A DNA stretch of 64,000 bases, taken from the NCBI GenBank assembly GCA_024704765.1, contig JAKMXF010000354.1, positions 434,690 through 498,689 on the forward strand, in the 5' to 3' direction. Position 1 is the stretch's first letter. Each line of letters begins with the position of its first letter. Under the pieces are notes generated by a model, which was not told the origin of the DNA, did no database searches, and was given only the letters and a program-made list of their open reading frames with translations. Source of the stretch: Oopsacas minuta (Eukaryota > Porifera > Hexactinellida > Lyssacinosida > Leucopsacidae). The position numbers and the translations under genes were made by a program. Positions 20,001-30,005 of the stretch are shown piece by piece.

Positions 20001-23000
20001 AGAACTAGATTATACATTTATTCCTAGCAGTGTAACCGCGATTATCCGAACTGGTTTGGACCTGCCAAAAGCGTTCGGATAATCGAGGTCGTTTATAAAT
20101 AGTGGCATAGGAACTGGCATAGGCCAGGGGCATGTTCGGATAGTCAAGATTACACTGTATTCAGACTGACAAAATAGTCACTATTATAGCTGAACTTATC
20201 CAATGTCTATCTGGATTAATTTCAATATTGTGTGCTTGTAGATCTCTAGTTAACAATTACATACATCCACATCCTCAGTGTTAATGAATAATTATATTAA
20301 ATACTTAATACAGTACACCCTCGCTAATCCCAATATCACTGTTCCGATTGCAAAATATTTCGTTGTTTCAAAGCATTTCGGATTAGCGAAATGCTTTGAA
20401 ACAATACTATACCACATGATTTGGGAGGCCATTTTTCCAAAGTTGTACAAACGATGGAATGGCGTCCAACATGTGTAATATAGTATTAGATATTGATCTG
20501 CAGTAGAATTGGATATTATAACTGGCCATGTATTAAAGTTTTAGACAATTTTGGAAAATTTGTATAAGCTCTGGACCCTGTTCGGATTAGCGAGGGTTTA
20601 CTGTATACAGAATCATAACAACATTCTAAATATATCTATGGTAGTATTAATTTTATTTATATCCCGTAGCGCGAATGCTGATCTATCCGTCACAGAAATA
20701 TCTGTACAGTCCATGCTACAAGCAGTAAGAAGGGAACATGCAGAACTAGAAGAAACTAGTAATTTTACAGAGATGGAGTGTGATAGGAATTTGAAAACTA
20801 TTTTAGCTACTGAGGAAAGTTTTACTGTTTCTAAGGATACGCTTGAGAAGGAGAAAAAGAATTATAGGTTAGGAGCGATTTTAATACTGATAATATTGGT
20901 ACATCGTCTGTTATAGTGTTTTTCTTATTTCCAATTTTGATACAATGCTATAACTTAAAATGACTTATATTCAGCTCCTGTTACATTGAACACGGATATA
21001 TCGACACACAGCTTTTATCGAAGTCTGAAATCGTATAAATACAGTAAACTCCGCTTACATCGGAATTTTAATCGCGTTCCCTTGATCTAGGATATTACGG
21101 GAGTTGACTGAATGTAATCCTCAATTATTATTGCAAACAAACAAATTAAGTCAACAATAATCTTAAAACATAATTTGCAATATATTTTTCTACTTAGAAC
21201 GATACTAGTCATTCTCAGTATTTCTCTCTTGTGTTGCTCTCTAATATTTCTCTGCAAATTCCTTCCTTATCAAATATACTCACATAAACTTGTTGTTCAA
21301 TTTGATATTCTGTTATTCTCCCATCCACTACACACTCTCCTCTATTGGCGTCTCAAACAATTCCAATTACCAGTTTATTGGTAGACTAATTAAGCTTTAG
21401 CAATCAATTCTAAATGCATCAGTTTTCTCTGCACCAAATTGATATTGATATACTAAGATATTTTGACTTCTCCTGTTTTCTGGATATATTTAGAATCAAT
21501 TCCAAAAAACAGTTTAAAATGATGATAATCAAATACTTGGGTTTTCTGATAAGTTATTCTTCCTCCTCTGCCCTTACTTGAAATTTAAATACTTTTCGTG
21601 TCTGCAAGTATATTAGCTTTCACTATTATGAGAATTATATTTTTATCTATGGACTTATCCTAATTGCCACGTAGGTATTTATGCATCATTGATTTCCCGA
21701 AAAGTTTTGAAACTATCATATGTTAGATTCTTCAAAGAGATTGGTGACTACGTTCATGACCTATTGGATTGCATCGGGGAGAAAGTTGCTATTGTAGACA
21801 GGATCGAATCTCAGATTTTAGGGATTCGATCTGATATTTCTAATCACATAATTGAACGTAGAAAAGAGATTTTGTTAGAAAGAGATCAACTCTCTCGACA
21901 AGACATTTCAGTTCCACAATCAGCTTATCCCTGTCGAGTGGAAATAGATTTGATGACCGATAATGAGAAAATAAAATTTAACGAATATTGTGTAAGTTTT
22001 AACAAAAAGAAGAAAGAAGTTCTCCAAGAAGCAAGTGAGTTATTTTCTGATGCTCTAGAGGAGTATTCTACTGCTGAGCAGATTATTCAGCGATTTGAGT
22101 TTTGGAGAATTGATCACGGTGATTCTTATCAACAGTCTTTTATTCCACTCTTCCTACCAAAGTATGTTTATTTATTTATACAACAAATTCATTATTATAT
22201 TATTAATCTTTAATTTCTCAGACTTCTAGCTACATACGTACGGTTAGATTTGCTGCATTGGGATCCTCTAAGCTCAGAGGGTGTAGATTGGAAGCTGCAT
22301 AGATGGTACAGTTCTCTTTGTCCTATCTCTAACCCAGAAAATGAAATCTTATCTCCTCTCATAGAGCAAACTATACTCCCTATCTTAACAGAGACTGCTC
22401 GATCTATCTGGGATCCAGTTTCTACAGCTCAGACTAAATTACTTGCTCTCTCTGTGATTCAAATTAATCAAGTCAGCTTAACCATAATTATATAATTATA
22501 ATAATTACCACAATAATCATTATACACATTGTAAACAAGTTGTAATATAATTCTTGTTTAGGTATTCCCTAATCTTCTTCCAAACAAACCAATGCAAAGT
22601 ATATTAAAAATAGTAAGCGATAAGTTCGTTACTGCAACTCAGGGATTCTACATGCCAATGTTCATTAAAGATCACCTGGAGAAGAATTCAGAATCTAACT
22701 CATTGCTCAGTTACCAGTTCTGGCTGGGAGTAGATCTGGGCACTAATATCTCTCTCTGGACAGGTCTCCTCCCAGAACAAACAATCCTAGACCTGATTCT
22801 AGACGGACTGTTAAACCGGTACTTAACTCTAGCTCTTCATCAGTTCTCTGATTGCATACAATCAGTAGAAAAGTGTAACAGGATTGTAGAGTTCCTTCCT
22901 GACTGCGTTAAGCGGGGACTACATGACACTGAAGTAGGGGCTCTTGTAAGGTACATGTGCTGGCTCGTTGAGGCTTTGGATAGAGAATCCATGACAGGGC

Positions 23001-23113
23001 CAGACTTCATTAAGAAGAGAGCAAGAGAAGGAAAACTAGAAATGATCTCTCTTGTGCGATGTTTAGCTTCTGAGCAGGCCACACACTTAGAGAATCAGTT
23101 TGTCAAAAAATAA
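14081..23113 (+). CDS. PAXBP1: GCFC2/PAXBP1 family protein, eight exons, 790 aa
   Basis: Exons by splice sites and frame: 14081-14218, 14324-14554, 17498-17854, 19707-19918, 20670-20867, 21727-22161, 22222-22471, 22562-23113. Phases agree at every join and the total is 791 codons. The start KFRGKKRNFRKR is the basic amino end. Exon 3 has IGTIPDATTIHLAKKQREIA, matching the PAXBP1 GVIPDAAFIHAARKKRQ motif. Exon 4 starts with the conserved MRWEEEQMMKG. Exon 6 has the GCFC core (FFKEIGDYVHDLLDCIGEK). Exons 7-8 carry LPKLLATYVRLDLLHWDPL and WDPVSTAQTKLLALSVIQIN. Family members bind spliceosome-disassembly components; PAXBP1 also links PAX3/7 to histone methylation. Length is close to GCFC2 (781 aa), so the exact paralogue is uncertain. 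Introns 2 (2943 bp) and 3 (1852 bp) each contain a complete minus-strand gene. Exon 1's donor (CTG-GTAGGA) is the least certain junction. Confidence 0.88.
14731..16827 (-). CDS. NAGPA: NAGPA-like uncovering enzyme with EGF repeats, nested in PAXBP1 intron 2
   Basis: A 698-residue type I membrane protein. It has a signal peptide (MINLLQLSILLALLQLGLTL) and an NAGPA-family catalytic domain at about residues 60-370, with GRVMMVVIDGQTRKRGINLF, AVNAINLDGGGSATLIRDG and YRCMRQVSTILC. Then come several Cys-rich EGF-like repeats (about 345-500), a Thr/Ser-rich stalk (500-590), a membrane segment near 607-635 and a basic cytosolic tail with SYQLVS. NAGPA removes N-acetylglucosamine from the phosphodiester on lysosomal hydrolases in the trans-Golgi, exposing mannose 6-phosphate. 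The stalk and EGF number make it longer than human (515 aa). The tail contains tyrosine motifs that could direct sorting. The whole gene is one exon, on the strand opposite its host, between host exons 2 and 3. Confidence 0.88.
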   Translation of the reverse strand: MINLLQLSILLALLQLGLTLNKEAGEYTNIRNAKSIRAEPIASSLTDILSPFSDNPRLERSTNKTTNFTHFYETHEPNPDEYPHIQTLQFIDATTDPKRSALGTVTFVDHPRTTFSVLEPYTTGTCNGFWPVRATVMTTASKRNGGCIVAQNAGFFRMGTSACLGNIVSDGRFVRESANVVNANFGIKASGNIYVGYLSNEEVKDKTDPFIQLVSGIIWLVKNGSNFVNESMHIESDNNEDTGNLTHFVNVISARTAIGHDEQGRVMMVVIDGQTRKRGINLFELADIMIRQGAVNAINLDGGGSATLIRDGVLGNHVSDHCPSPEYRCMRQVSTILCAHKESCVPQDCNQHGECVEGECECSEPWTGLDCAELMCGNGTCGEHGSCETGGTCVCDDGWIGELCENTCPIHFYGTNCNRVCWCSTHGTCHPETGVCICSPGYEGNKCQDECSEGKYGDKCLEECVCSGNSSCHHVMGCLCNDGWEGEDCNISIQEPNTTTNTTELPQIDSDTTVSTTTQTSAASTSQSTTTEPISSATTISTQKISTASSTTINSPVDTDASTFTTTTQPISTDANTTQVITTEVYIPNKISDILEFNLTECIQPILFSSMPLLLCSCLSNVLICLASWLYWGGYKRRMLKRRGNYSEARQFKIKNPIGRKINDRESTILHKIKRKPNPPSYQLVSTQLANESSDSSS
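18233..19045 (-). CDS. Cytochrome b561 family ferric/ascorbate transmembrane reductase, nested in PAXBP1 intron 3
   Basis: A 270-residue six-helix membrane protein. Four histidines sit where the two b-type hemes are held: FNLHKLFMILG, LKISHAVILLAS, FTSIHSWFGI and MVFHRFIGLM. The run IHSWFGITTIVMLAIQWLVG matches vertebrate cytochrome b561 (LHSWCGILVFVLYFVQWLVG). These proteins pass electrons from cytosolic ascorbate across a membrane to monodehydroascorbate or ferric iron. It has a cytosolic amino extension of about 40 residues, and the first helix follows KWGRIVVIIIVN. Which animal paralogue (CYB561, CYBRD1, CYB561A3) is not clear. Single exon, wholly inside intron 3 (17855-19706) of the plus-strand host. 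Confidence 0.9.
   Translation of the reverse strand: MDEGTPLTTIQREKEEEIIALKDYFPYLRIMSSKWGRIVVIIIVNIVVLTNIALLFSFLTVNIDLKPNTASNQGFSFDPNTPQFFNLHKLFMILGLCILPPNAMLIYRYKIIKLDRIILKISHAVILLASLLFAIAGFGIVLKIKIDSKAVNFTSIHSWFGITTIVMLAIQWLVGIVVFLIPTGMALRYKETIMVFHRFIGLMLIILPALTALMGISEVDGFGLEGLSLLAKFLTLGLFIQAAMVIFLLHGPGNLILKSVQEHRVERNYN
19383..19517. repeat. 45 bp tandem repeat, three copies, in PAXBP1 intron 3
   Basis: The unit starts GATCTCATATGACTCTTAAA and recurs at 19383, 19428 and 19473 with exact 45 bp spacing and only one or two differences between copies. This shows recent duplication. It lies between the nested cytochrome b561 gene and host exon 4. Confidence 0.9.
20028..20157. mobile_element. 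Pogo/Tigger-like miniature element in PAXBP1 intron 4
   Basis: The ends CAGTGTAACCGCGATTATCC and (inverted) CAGTGTAATCTTGACTATCC bound about 130 bases containing further ATTATCCGAAC-type words. The right end abuts TA; the left flank is TAG, so the TA target site is not perfect. No coding capacity. Confidence 0.65.
20311..20603. mobile_element. Pogo/Tigger-like miniature transposon, 293 bp, with TA target sites, in PAXBP1 intron 4
   Basis: The left end CAGTACACCCTCGCTAATCC (20311-20330) is matched by the inverted right end CAGTAAACCCTCGCTAATCC. Both sides abut TA (20309-20310 and 20604-20605), the target of Tc1/mariner/pogo transposases. An internal palindrome (TTGTTTCAAAGCATTTCGG against ATGCTTTGAAACAA) lies near 20355-20404. 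There is no transposase frame, so it depends on another element. Confidence 0.85.
21042..21110. repeat. Short foldback element in PAXBP1 intron 5
   Basis: CAGTAAACTCCGCTTACATC at the left and an inverted CAGTCAACTCCCGTAATATC at the right bound about 69 bases. It resembles a further, more diverged pogo-type miniature element. Confidence 0.45.
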
Positions 23114-23327
23114 TTTCCTATTTACAATATTTCCATTGAATGACCTGACTTTTCATTAGTAGATTATCTATCTTCTCTCTTGCTTCACTTTGTTCGCCAA
23201 GTAATACTAATCCTAAATACAATTCAAATCTTTCAGAATTTTAGTATTAAATTGAGACCTAAAGTATTGGCTATTTCATAATTTGAATATTGCGCTATAA
23301 TAATCAGCTGATTTTCCCATAGTTAGC

Positions 23328-24421
23328 ATGACAGAAGAACTTACTCACCGTAAGTTACCTTCCTATTCAGCTAGTCAGGTAGCAGAGCACAACAGTCTCT
23401 CTGATGCTTGGGTTGTATACGGAGAGAAAGTATTTAATATTACAGAATTCTTATCTATACATCCAGGTGGATCGGAAATTACAGTCGAGCATTTAGGTAG
23501 AGATGTCTCAGATGTTTTGAATTCTGAAATCCTCCATCAACATTCTGCAAATGCTATTCAGCTAATGAAGCAATACTGTATTGGGGAATTAGATAAAGAG
23601 GATTGTAAGGTATAGAATATTCTAGAATCTGTTCATCAATAATTAAAATGATTATCTCTTAGAGCTCGATAAAGAGTTTTTCGCTAGATGGTTTTAATGA
23701 AGATGAACTGATTGATTGGAGCAGAGCACTTACTTTTCAAGTTGGTAAGTTAGGAGAAAATTATGATAAATGGGTTCATTCACCAGTCAATCGTCCTCTT
23801 AAGTTATTTGATAATCCTATCCTTGAATATTTGACACGTACCCATTGGTACATGGTCCCTATTGTGTGGATACCCATGATGTTTTATATGTCCTGGCTCT
23901 CCTGTACACAACGACAGCCATCCTTGTTTCCTGGCACAGTTGTAAACAATCCTATCCAATTCCCACTTTTCGTTGCTCTCTTTTCTGTGGGTCTATTTGT
24001 ATGGACTCTCATAGAATATTGTTTGCATAGATTTGTATTTCATCTCGTGCCTAAACATCACCTAGCTATTTCTTTCCATTTCATGATACATGGCCAGCAC
24101 CACAAGGTTCCATTTGACACAGAGCGTCTTGTCTTCCCTCCCATTCCAGCTGGATTAATCATGATTCCTATATTCGTTACTCTTCTTATATTTTTCCCTC
24201 TCTCCTGGGCACGTGCACTCTACTCGGGTGGGCTTCTAGGATATATCATATACGATCTCAGTCACTACTACATCCACCATGCTTCTCCTAAACCTCAATC
24301 TTACATGGGTCGTCTTAAGTCTTATCATGCCGCGCACCATTTCACTGCACCCTCGTTAGGATTTGGTGTATCCTGTAAGCTGTGGGATTATCCTTTCAGA
24401 ACTATAATCCCTGGATATTAG
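23328..24421 (+). CDS. FA2H: Fatty acid 2-hydroxylase (FA2H), two exons, 346 aa
   Basis: Exons 23328-23609 and 23663-24421, joined in phase by a 53 bp intron. The amino end is a cytochrome b5 domain with the heme loop HPGG (residues 45-48) and a second heme histidine near residue 70 (ILHQHSANAI). The carboxy part is a membrane-bound di-iron hydroxylase with the expected histidine boxes: CLHRFVFH, MIHGQHH, HYYIHH and YHAAHHF (about residues 215, 236, 295 and 315). FA2H hydroxylates the alpha carbon of fatty acids that go into ceramides, in the ER. Length is close to human (372 aa). It lies 214 bases after PAXBP1 on the same strand. The leader ends CCCATAG six bases before the ATG, a possible splice acceptor. 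Confidence 0.93.
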
Positions 24422-25045
24422 CTGGAGTCTTCTTCTATTCAGTTGAATGAATATGTATCAGTTATTTATTTATTTAGACATTTCGTATATATGTATTTAG
24501 GCATTGATTGACTCTTAGCATTTTCGAGGTTATTTATTCCTAGATTTAATATTATACAATCAATATTTTGTAATTTCTATTTCATATTAATGTGTTAGTA
24601 TTCAAATAGAATACAACTTTTGCATTAGTATTTAATAATAACTGGGCCGTACCTGTGAATACAGGTAAACCTCGGAGATGAGGCATCATCGGGAGTAATC
24701 GCTTTTGCCACACTTTAGAAGTTATCATATTCGAAAATTATTTGGGTATTATTATTATTATTATTATTTGTGGAAATAAATATACGTTACATATCCCGCA
24801 TTTCCGTGGTTTCTGTCATCAGCTATTTTTACACGATACAGCATACAATTTATTTTATATCATATATCTATTATACACGAATTACAAAATTGCAGCAAAT
24901 ACAAAAAGTTGATAATTCTATACGATCTAAATACTTACATATTATCACCATCGTATACGACCTAACATATACAAATTCTCTAATTAGTTATTATACATGC
25001 TAAAGTTGAATTGAATATATACAAAAAAATCCATAAACAAAATGA
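24422..25045. other. Convergent intergenic region FA2H / TRP channel
   Basis: Holds the 3' ends of two convergent genes. It contains an ATT microsatellite near 24747-24769 and is otherwise very AT-rich. No gene seen. Confidence 0.55.
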
Positions 25046-28000
25046 TTACACTTTCTGTGCAATCTGATTGAGTTTCTCTAGAATCTCTTTGTTCTGAGCC
25101 TCAACTGCTTCTAATTTTTCCTTCAGCTCCTTTACTTCGTTGGCAGCAGCCATTTTCTTTTTGATCTCCTCTACATCTGCCTGCTGGACCTTTACCTTCT
25201 TCTCAATAGAATTTTGGAGAATCTCTTGAGTACGACTGTTCACCTTTTGCTGTTGTCGTAGTTTGTTGATCACCACGTATAAGCTCTCTGAGGGCTCTTG
25301 GGTGGTGAAATCCTCGTCATCCAACCGCGAGATACCTGTAAAGAAGAGCATTAAATCAATTATTGTTTGATTTGTTTCGTTTCATATTATGAATTCGAAT
25401 CGTGCAGAATGTATTGAAGTTTGTAAGAGCTACAAACTTGAAATTTGGCTTAGTGAAATATGATAAATCTATGAATATTTATCTTATCTATGCGAAAACT
25501 AATCTCTGTAGAAACGATTATAATTTATACATTGCATACTACTTGTACTAATTTATAAACTCACCAGCATTGAAATAGTCTACCCATTCCTCATCTTCCA
25601 TTATGTAGTGTTCATCAAAGAATTTTTTCCTGAAGTCCATGAAGAGAGCTAGTAGAGATGTTGTCTGTGTTTGAATAATAAACTCAAGACGGAACTTTGC
25701 AACAGTTTTCTTTGCGTTAGCCTTTACTTCAGCATATGTATCTGAGAGCTGAGCAATGAACACGTTGAGATACACGACAATGATTAGAAACAGGAAAATT
25801 ACGTAGACGACTGCAGCTACGATATTCAAGCTATCAAATACATAGTTGAATTCGAATGCATTTCCTTCTAACAGAACACGAATTGGGTATACTAGCACGT
25901 TGTAGTATCGATCCAATCCTTCTTCTTGTAGAACTGACAGATCAAATAACGTAATGTAATACAAGGTTTCCGTTCCATTAGTCCCGTTAATCTGTCCGAT
26001 AATAATCGGTACTCGAAAAGATAGATAGAGTGTAGTAGAAAAGAAGAAAAACGTTAGGAACAGTAGCAACAGAAATTTTGGTACATCTTTCAATAGAATG
26101 AGGATGATGATCCGCATGTAAGTTCCGAATAGTTTGAACACACTGAGAAGTTTCGTAAGTCTAAAAGCATTGACTGCAAATGCAAAAGTAGCGAATACCC
26201 ATTGGAACTCAAGATAGGAAATGGTAGGATCGATAAGGATTATGATTCGAAACATGATTAAAATGAACATTAGCATCAATCCAGTTACATCTAGCCAGTT
26301 ATACCAGTCTTGGAAATAATCGATGAAGACACGAACAAGGAGATTACCGTGAAGTGCTTCTTTGACTTTTTCAAGTGTACTTTCTTTCTTTTCCACTTCT
26401 GGGGGCTCTTCTGCATCTGCCTCTTCCTTCTTCTGTTTCTCTTCATCCTTCTTTTTTCTCTGCTCCTTTAAATACTCATCGTAATCATAGTCATCATCGT
26501 CTGTTTCTGAATCGTCGTAATCGTCAGAGTATTCATCCCCCCATGAGTACCCTCCCCCCCAGGAATCATCGCTGTCATCATCACTGTCATCATCACTGTC
26601 GTCGTCATCACTCCCCTTCTTTTCACTACCTAAACCCAGTGAATCGTCGTCTGAATCACCAGCATCATCTCCTTTAGCCTTTATATCTGTTTCTGATTTA
26701 TCACTGTCGTTACTTTTGTCAGATTTATCAGATTTGTCAGATTTGTCAGAAACGTCACTTTTGTCACTTGTACCACCGATACTTTCAGAATCCGATTTAT
26801 CTACATCACCTGTTTTAGGAGGCACATCAACATCCGATTTATCTTCATCGCTACCTCCAGATTTATCAGATTTATCTGATTTATCTGATTTATCTGATTT
26901 ATCGGATTTCGTAGACTTTGTCGATTTGTCTGAATCATGAGATTTTACGCTTGACCCTCCAGGAGATTTTCTCCCTCCATCATCGTCATCATCGATTGGC
27001 TTAGGTTTAACTTCATCACCATCATATTCTCCAGGTTCCTTCTTTTCTCGAACTGTTTTGCCAGTTTTTTTGGGAGGTGGTTCTCCTCCTTTCCTCAAGT
27101 TTCGTTCTTGTTCTTCTTGAAGACGTGACTTTTTTTCTTGTTTTTTATCGCCTATCTCTTTTCGCGCATAGAATAATACTTGAACCACTTCTGCAAACTC
27201 TGTCACGAGATTACTCATCCAGAATAACACCACATAGATTTCACATATAAACCTCAATATATCCCAACCTGTAAATGCACGTACGTTATTTCTGTACAGA
27301 GTAGTAGGTCCCCTATGTTGCTGTGCAGCTTGTGCTAAGGCATACAGCATGGCTGCTAAGAAACTGATGAAAATTAATGTTTTGAACCACAACAAGAAGT
27401 TTCCATATCGTTGGAACTTCTGATTCACCAGTAGACGAGTAACACCGTGATAAGCAATCTCTTCATTGTCACATGAAGCGAATCTCTGTAGCAAATAAGG
27501 CCTTCTCCTTCCGCCTTCTTCATATTCCCATTCGTCATCAGGTGTTACGTTTGCACGGTCGATTTCTAGTACTGTAAAGTCGACTTTAACTGTAGAAAAT
27601 ATTTATAATTATGCATATGTGGAATAAACGATAACATTAATTTAAATCATTAGGATAACCATATGTAAGAGTTTAGCTAGGACTTAGGTTGCATATTTAC
27701 AATATCTTAATATATAATTGTAGTATTTGAAAGCGCTGCAGTACGATTGGCTTTATGTTCTAGACGAGATATCTATCGTAGCTCGAACTCCAGCGATTAT
27801 AGTTTTTAATAATGCTGAATTTATCTATATGTCATTAAAAACGCAACACAAGTTTGACAATAGATGCCTTCATTTTGTTAAATTTGTAAGCAATATATAA
27901 TGTTGTTATAACCTGTGTTCTTACCTTAGTCCGCAAATTATTAAGTGTTATAGCTCCTAATATGCGAAATATGTCGCTGTTTAAATACATGGCTCAACGT

Positions 28001-29372
28001 ATGCTAACACTGATTCGCAATTCTCAGGTAAGCAAGTTAAAATCATAGAACATTAAATAATTAAATAATTCAGCTTACCCCTGTTTTTGTCCAATTCTGG
28101 CTCTATCAAGCAGTCCAACATAGTCAATAGACTCTTGTAGAGTTCCTTCGTTAGTACTTTATGCCAACCCAAGTTCTTGAAGTTCTCAGCTCCAGCGTGA
28201 GCTCGTACTATTACTGATAGAGCGTCGTCCTGCTTCTTATTCCTAGCAATAGTGAATGCATCTGCTCTGCTCTTGTCCTTAGCATCTAGTGATGCTCCGC
28301 TAAGCAGTAATTCACGTGCTGCTGCTGCATTACCTGCTTTACACGCTAGCATGAGTGGTGTCTGATAGAATCGATTCCTTGCGTCCACGTTTGCTCCATT
28401 GTTAACTAGAATAGGAATGAGCGTATCTCTTCCCTCGATTGCAGCGATGAAAATAGCCGTCAAACCTCTACGGTCCTCAGAATTTACATCAGCTCCAGCA
28501 CGGATAAGATTGTAGATTAACTCTTCCGGGGCATTCTGTATGGAAACGAAAAGTGGCGTGCGTTTAGCCTTGTTAACCTCATCAACTTTAGCTCCCTTCT
28601 GTATAAGAAGACTCACACAAGTACTGTAACCGTTACGACTAGCTAAATGCAGTGCTGTATTCCCTTCACTGTCTTTCTGATTAATATTCACATTACTTTG
28701 CTTCTCCAACAATAACTTCAGAACTTCTCGACTCCCAAAAAACGCACAGAAGTGAAGATAAGTTGCATCAGGATCTTGATAAATGTGCTTGTTCTCTCTC
28801 TCTTTTGTTTTATCCTCTGGGTAGTCATCATAAATTTCATCAAAATCAACCTCCCTCTTCAATAGGATCTTAGCAATTAACACCGAGTTCTTAGTGCATG
28901 CCCTTAGCATTGCCGTATTGACATACATATCTTCATCATCTATACCTTCCCTTATCGCTCGCAATAATACCAAACAGAAAATGTCTAAACGATCGATGTT
29001 AGCAGCGAAAGTTAATGGTGTGATGAGGTCACCTTTTTCATCCCATTCATACACGTCGATTGGTGCTCCAGCCTCGAGTAACCTTTTTACGGTTTCAGCT
29101 TTTCCTTCGCTCATTGCATTTTCCAAATCGGTTCCCTTTTCATGATCAACTGGGACCTCTTCGATATCCTTCTTGAGGATATTCAAGATAAGTGTCTGGA
29201 TTGTTTCGTTCTTCTCTTTTGCCTCTTTTGCTTCTTTTTCTTTGTCTACTTCTTTTTTCCCTTCGTCCTTAGTTTCTTCAACTTCCACGTCTTTACTTGG
29301 TGCTTCATCTGATTTTATTTCTCCAAGTTCTATATCCTCCCCAATCAATTTCTCTTTTTCCTCTGTTGCCAT
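25046..29372 (-). CDS. Ankyrin-repeat TRP-family cation channel with giant acidic loop, three exons, 1202 aa
   Basis: Exons (minus strand) 29372-28079, 27589-25565, 25335-25046; phases agree and the total is 1203 codons. Residues ~60-410 carry about seven ankyrin repeats (for example EGNTALHLASRNGYSTCVSL) after a highly charged amino end. The channel core follows: S1 near 481-504 and S2 near 543-568, then a very long cytosolic S2-S3 insert. S3-S4 lie near 858-905, S5 near 933-956 (VPKFLLLLFLTFFFF), then a pore loop with NGTNGT glycosylation sites, and S6 near 1018-1042 running into NVFIAQLSDTYAEVK. The last exon is a charged coiled coil (KKKMAAANEVKELKEKLEAV). The S2-S3 insert (~570-835) has repeated SDK triplets and Asp/Ser runs. 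Ankyrins plus this S6 place it in the TRP superfamily; assignment to TRPV, TRPA or another class is not possible by eye. Confidence 0.85.
26590..26935 (-). repeat. Coding Ser-Asp-Lys triplet repeat in the TRP channel loop
   Basis: Two blocks of the 9 bp codon triplet Ser-Asp-Lys (on the plus strand variants of TTTATCAGA) fall at about 26700-26760 and 26860-26930, and an Asp/Ser-only run is near 26565-26620. The repeat encodes residues about 652-770 of the channel, inside the S2-S3 linker. Codons vary between copies (TCT/TCA/TCC, GAT/GAC, AAA/AAG), which indicates selection on protein as well as repeat slippage. Confidence 0.85.
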
Positions 29373-30005
29373 TTTTCAACAGATTTGGAATATATTCGAT
29401 ATAATCAGCTTAAAATACACGAGTTTGTATACCTATCAATAATTGCGTCTATATTTGTCTATTTGAGTTTATATATACCTTGATCTGCAGTCCTATCTTA
29501 TGGAACTTTATACGGTCTCCTTTTGGACTCTGATCTAATTACCAGAGTTCAGATACGTGATTACATTGACTGTATGTATGTATTATAAAATATATATTCA
29601 CAGGAGTCTGTAATTGATATCTAGCAATATAGATTATCAACTTATACTATTATGAAAATATCAATTGTATTGTAGAAGAAATAGTCACTACGTAAAGTGT
29701 TGGTCATTGATACCCTTTTTAGAGGTATTTACTGTGTCTAAGGTTAATTGATTTGTTACATTCCTTATGACGTCCTGGAATGAGTATAAGGATATGAATC
29801 CAAAACCATTTAAATTACTTCTTGTACTAAAAAGCTAGGTTATTGTTACATCCCGAATATTGTCATTAAAAAATATTCCTGACATATTCATGCTTCTTGA
29901 TTTCATTTTATGCCAAAATCATGTTCATCTACGTCAAAATTCAGATTCGTGCCAATGGCGAAATCTATAAACTTTGTTCTTGATCTGGCAACACTGTAAT
30001 ATATC
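29373..30005. other. Divergent intergenic region TRP / DUF1152 gene
   Basis: 633 AT-rich bases between two starts pointing away from each other, so both promoters are expected here. No specific motif recognised. Confidence 0.5.
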
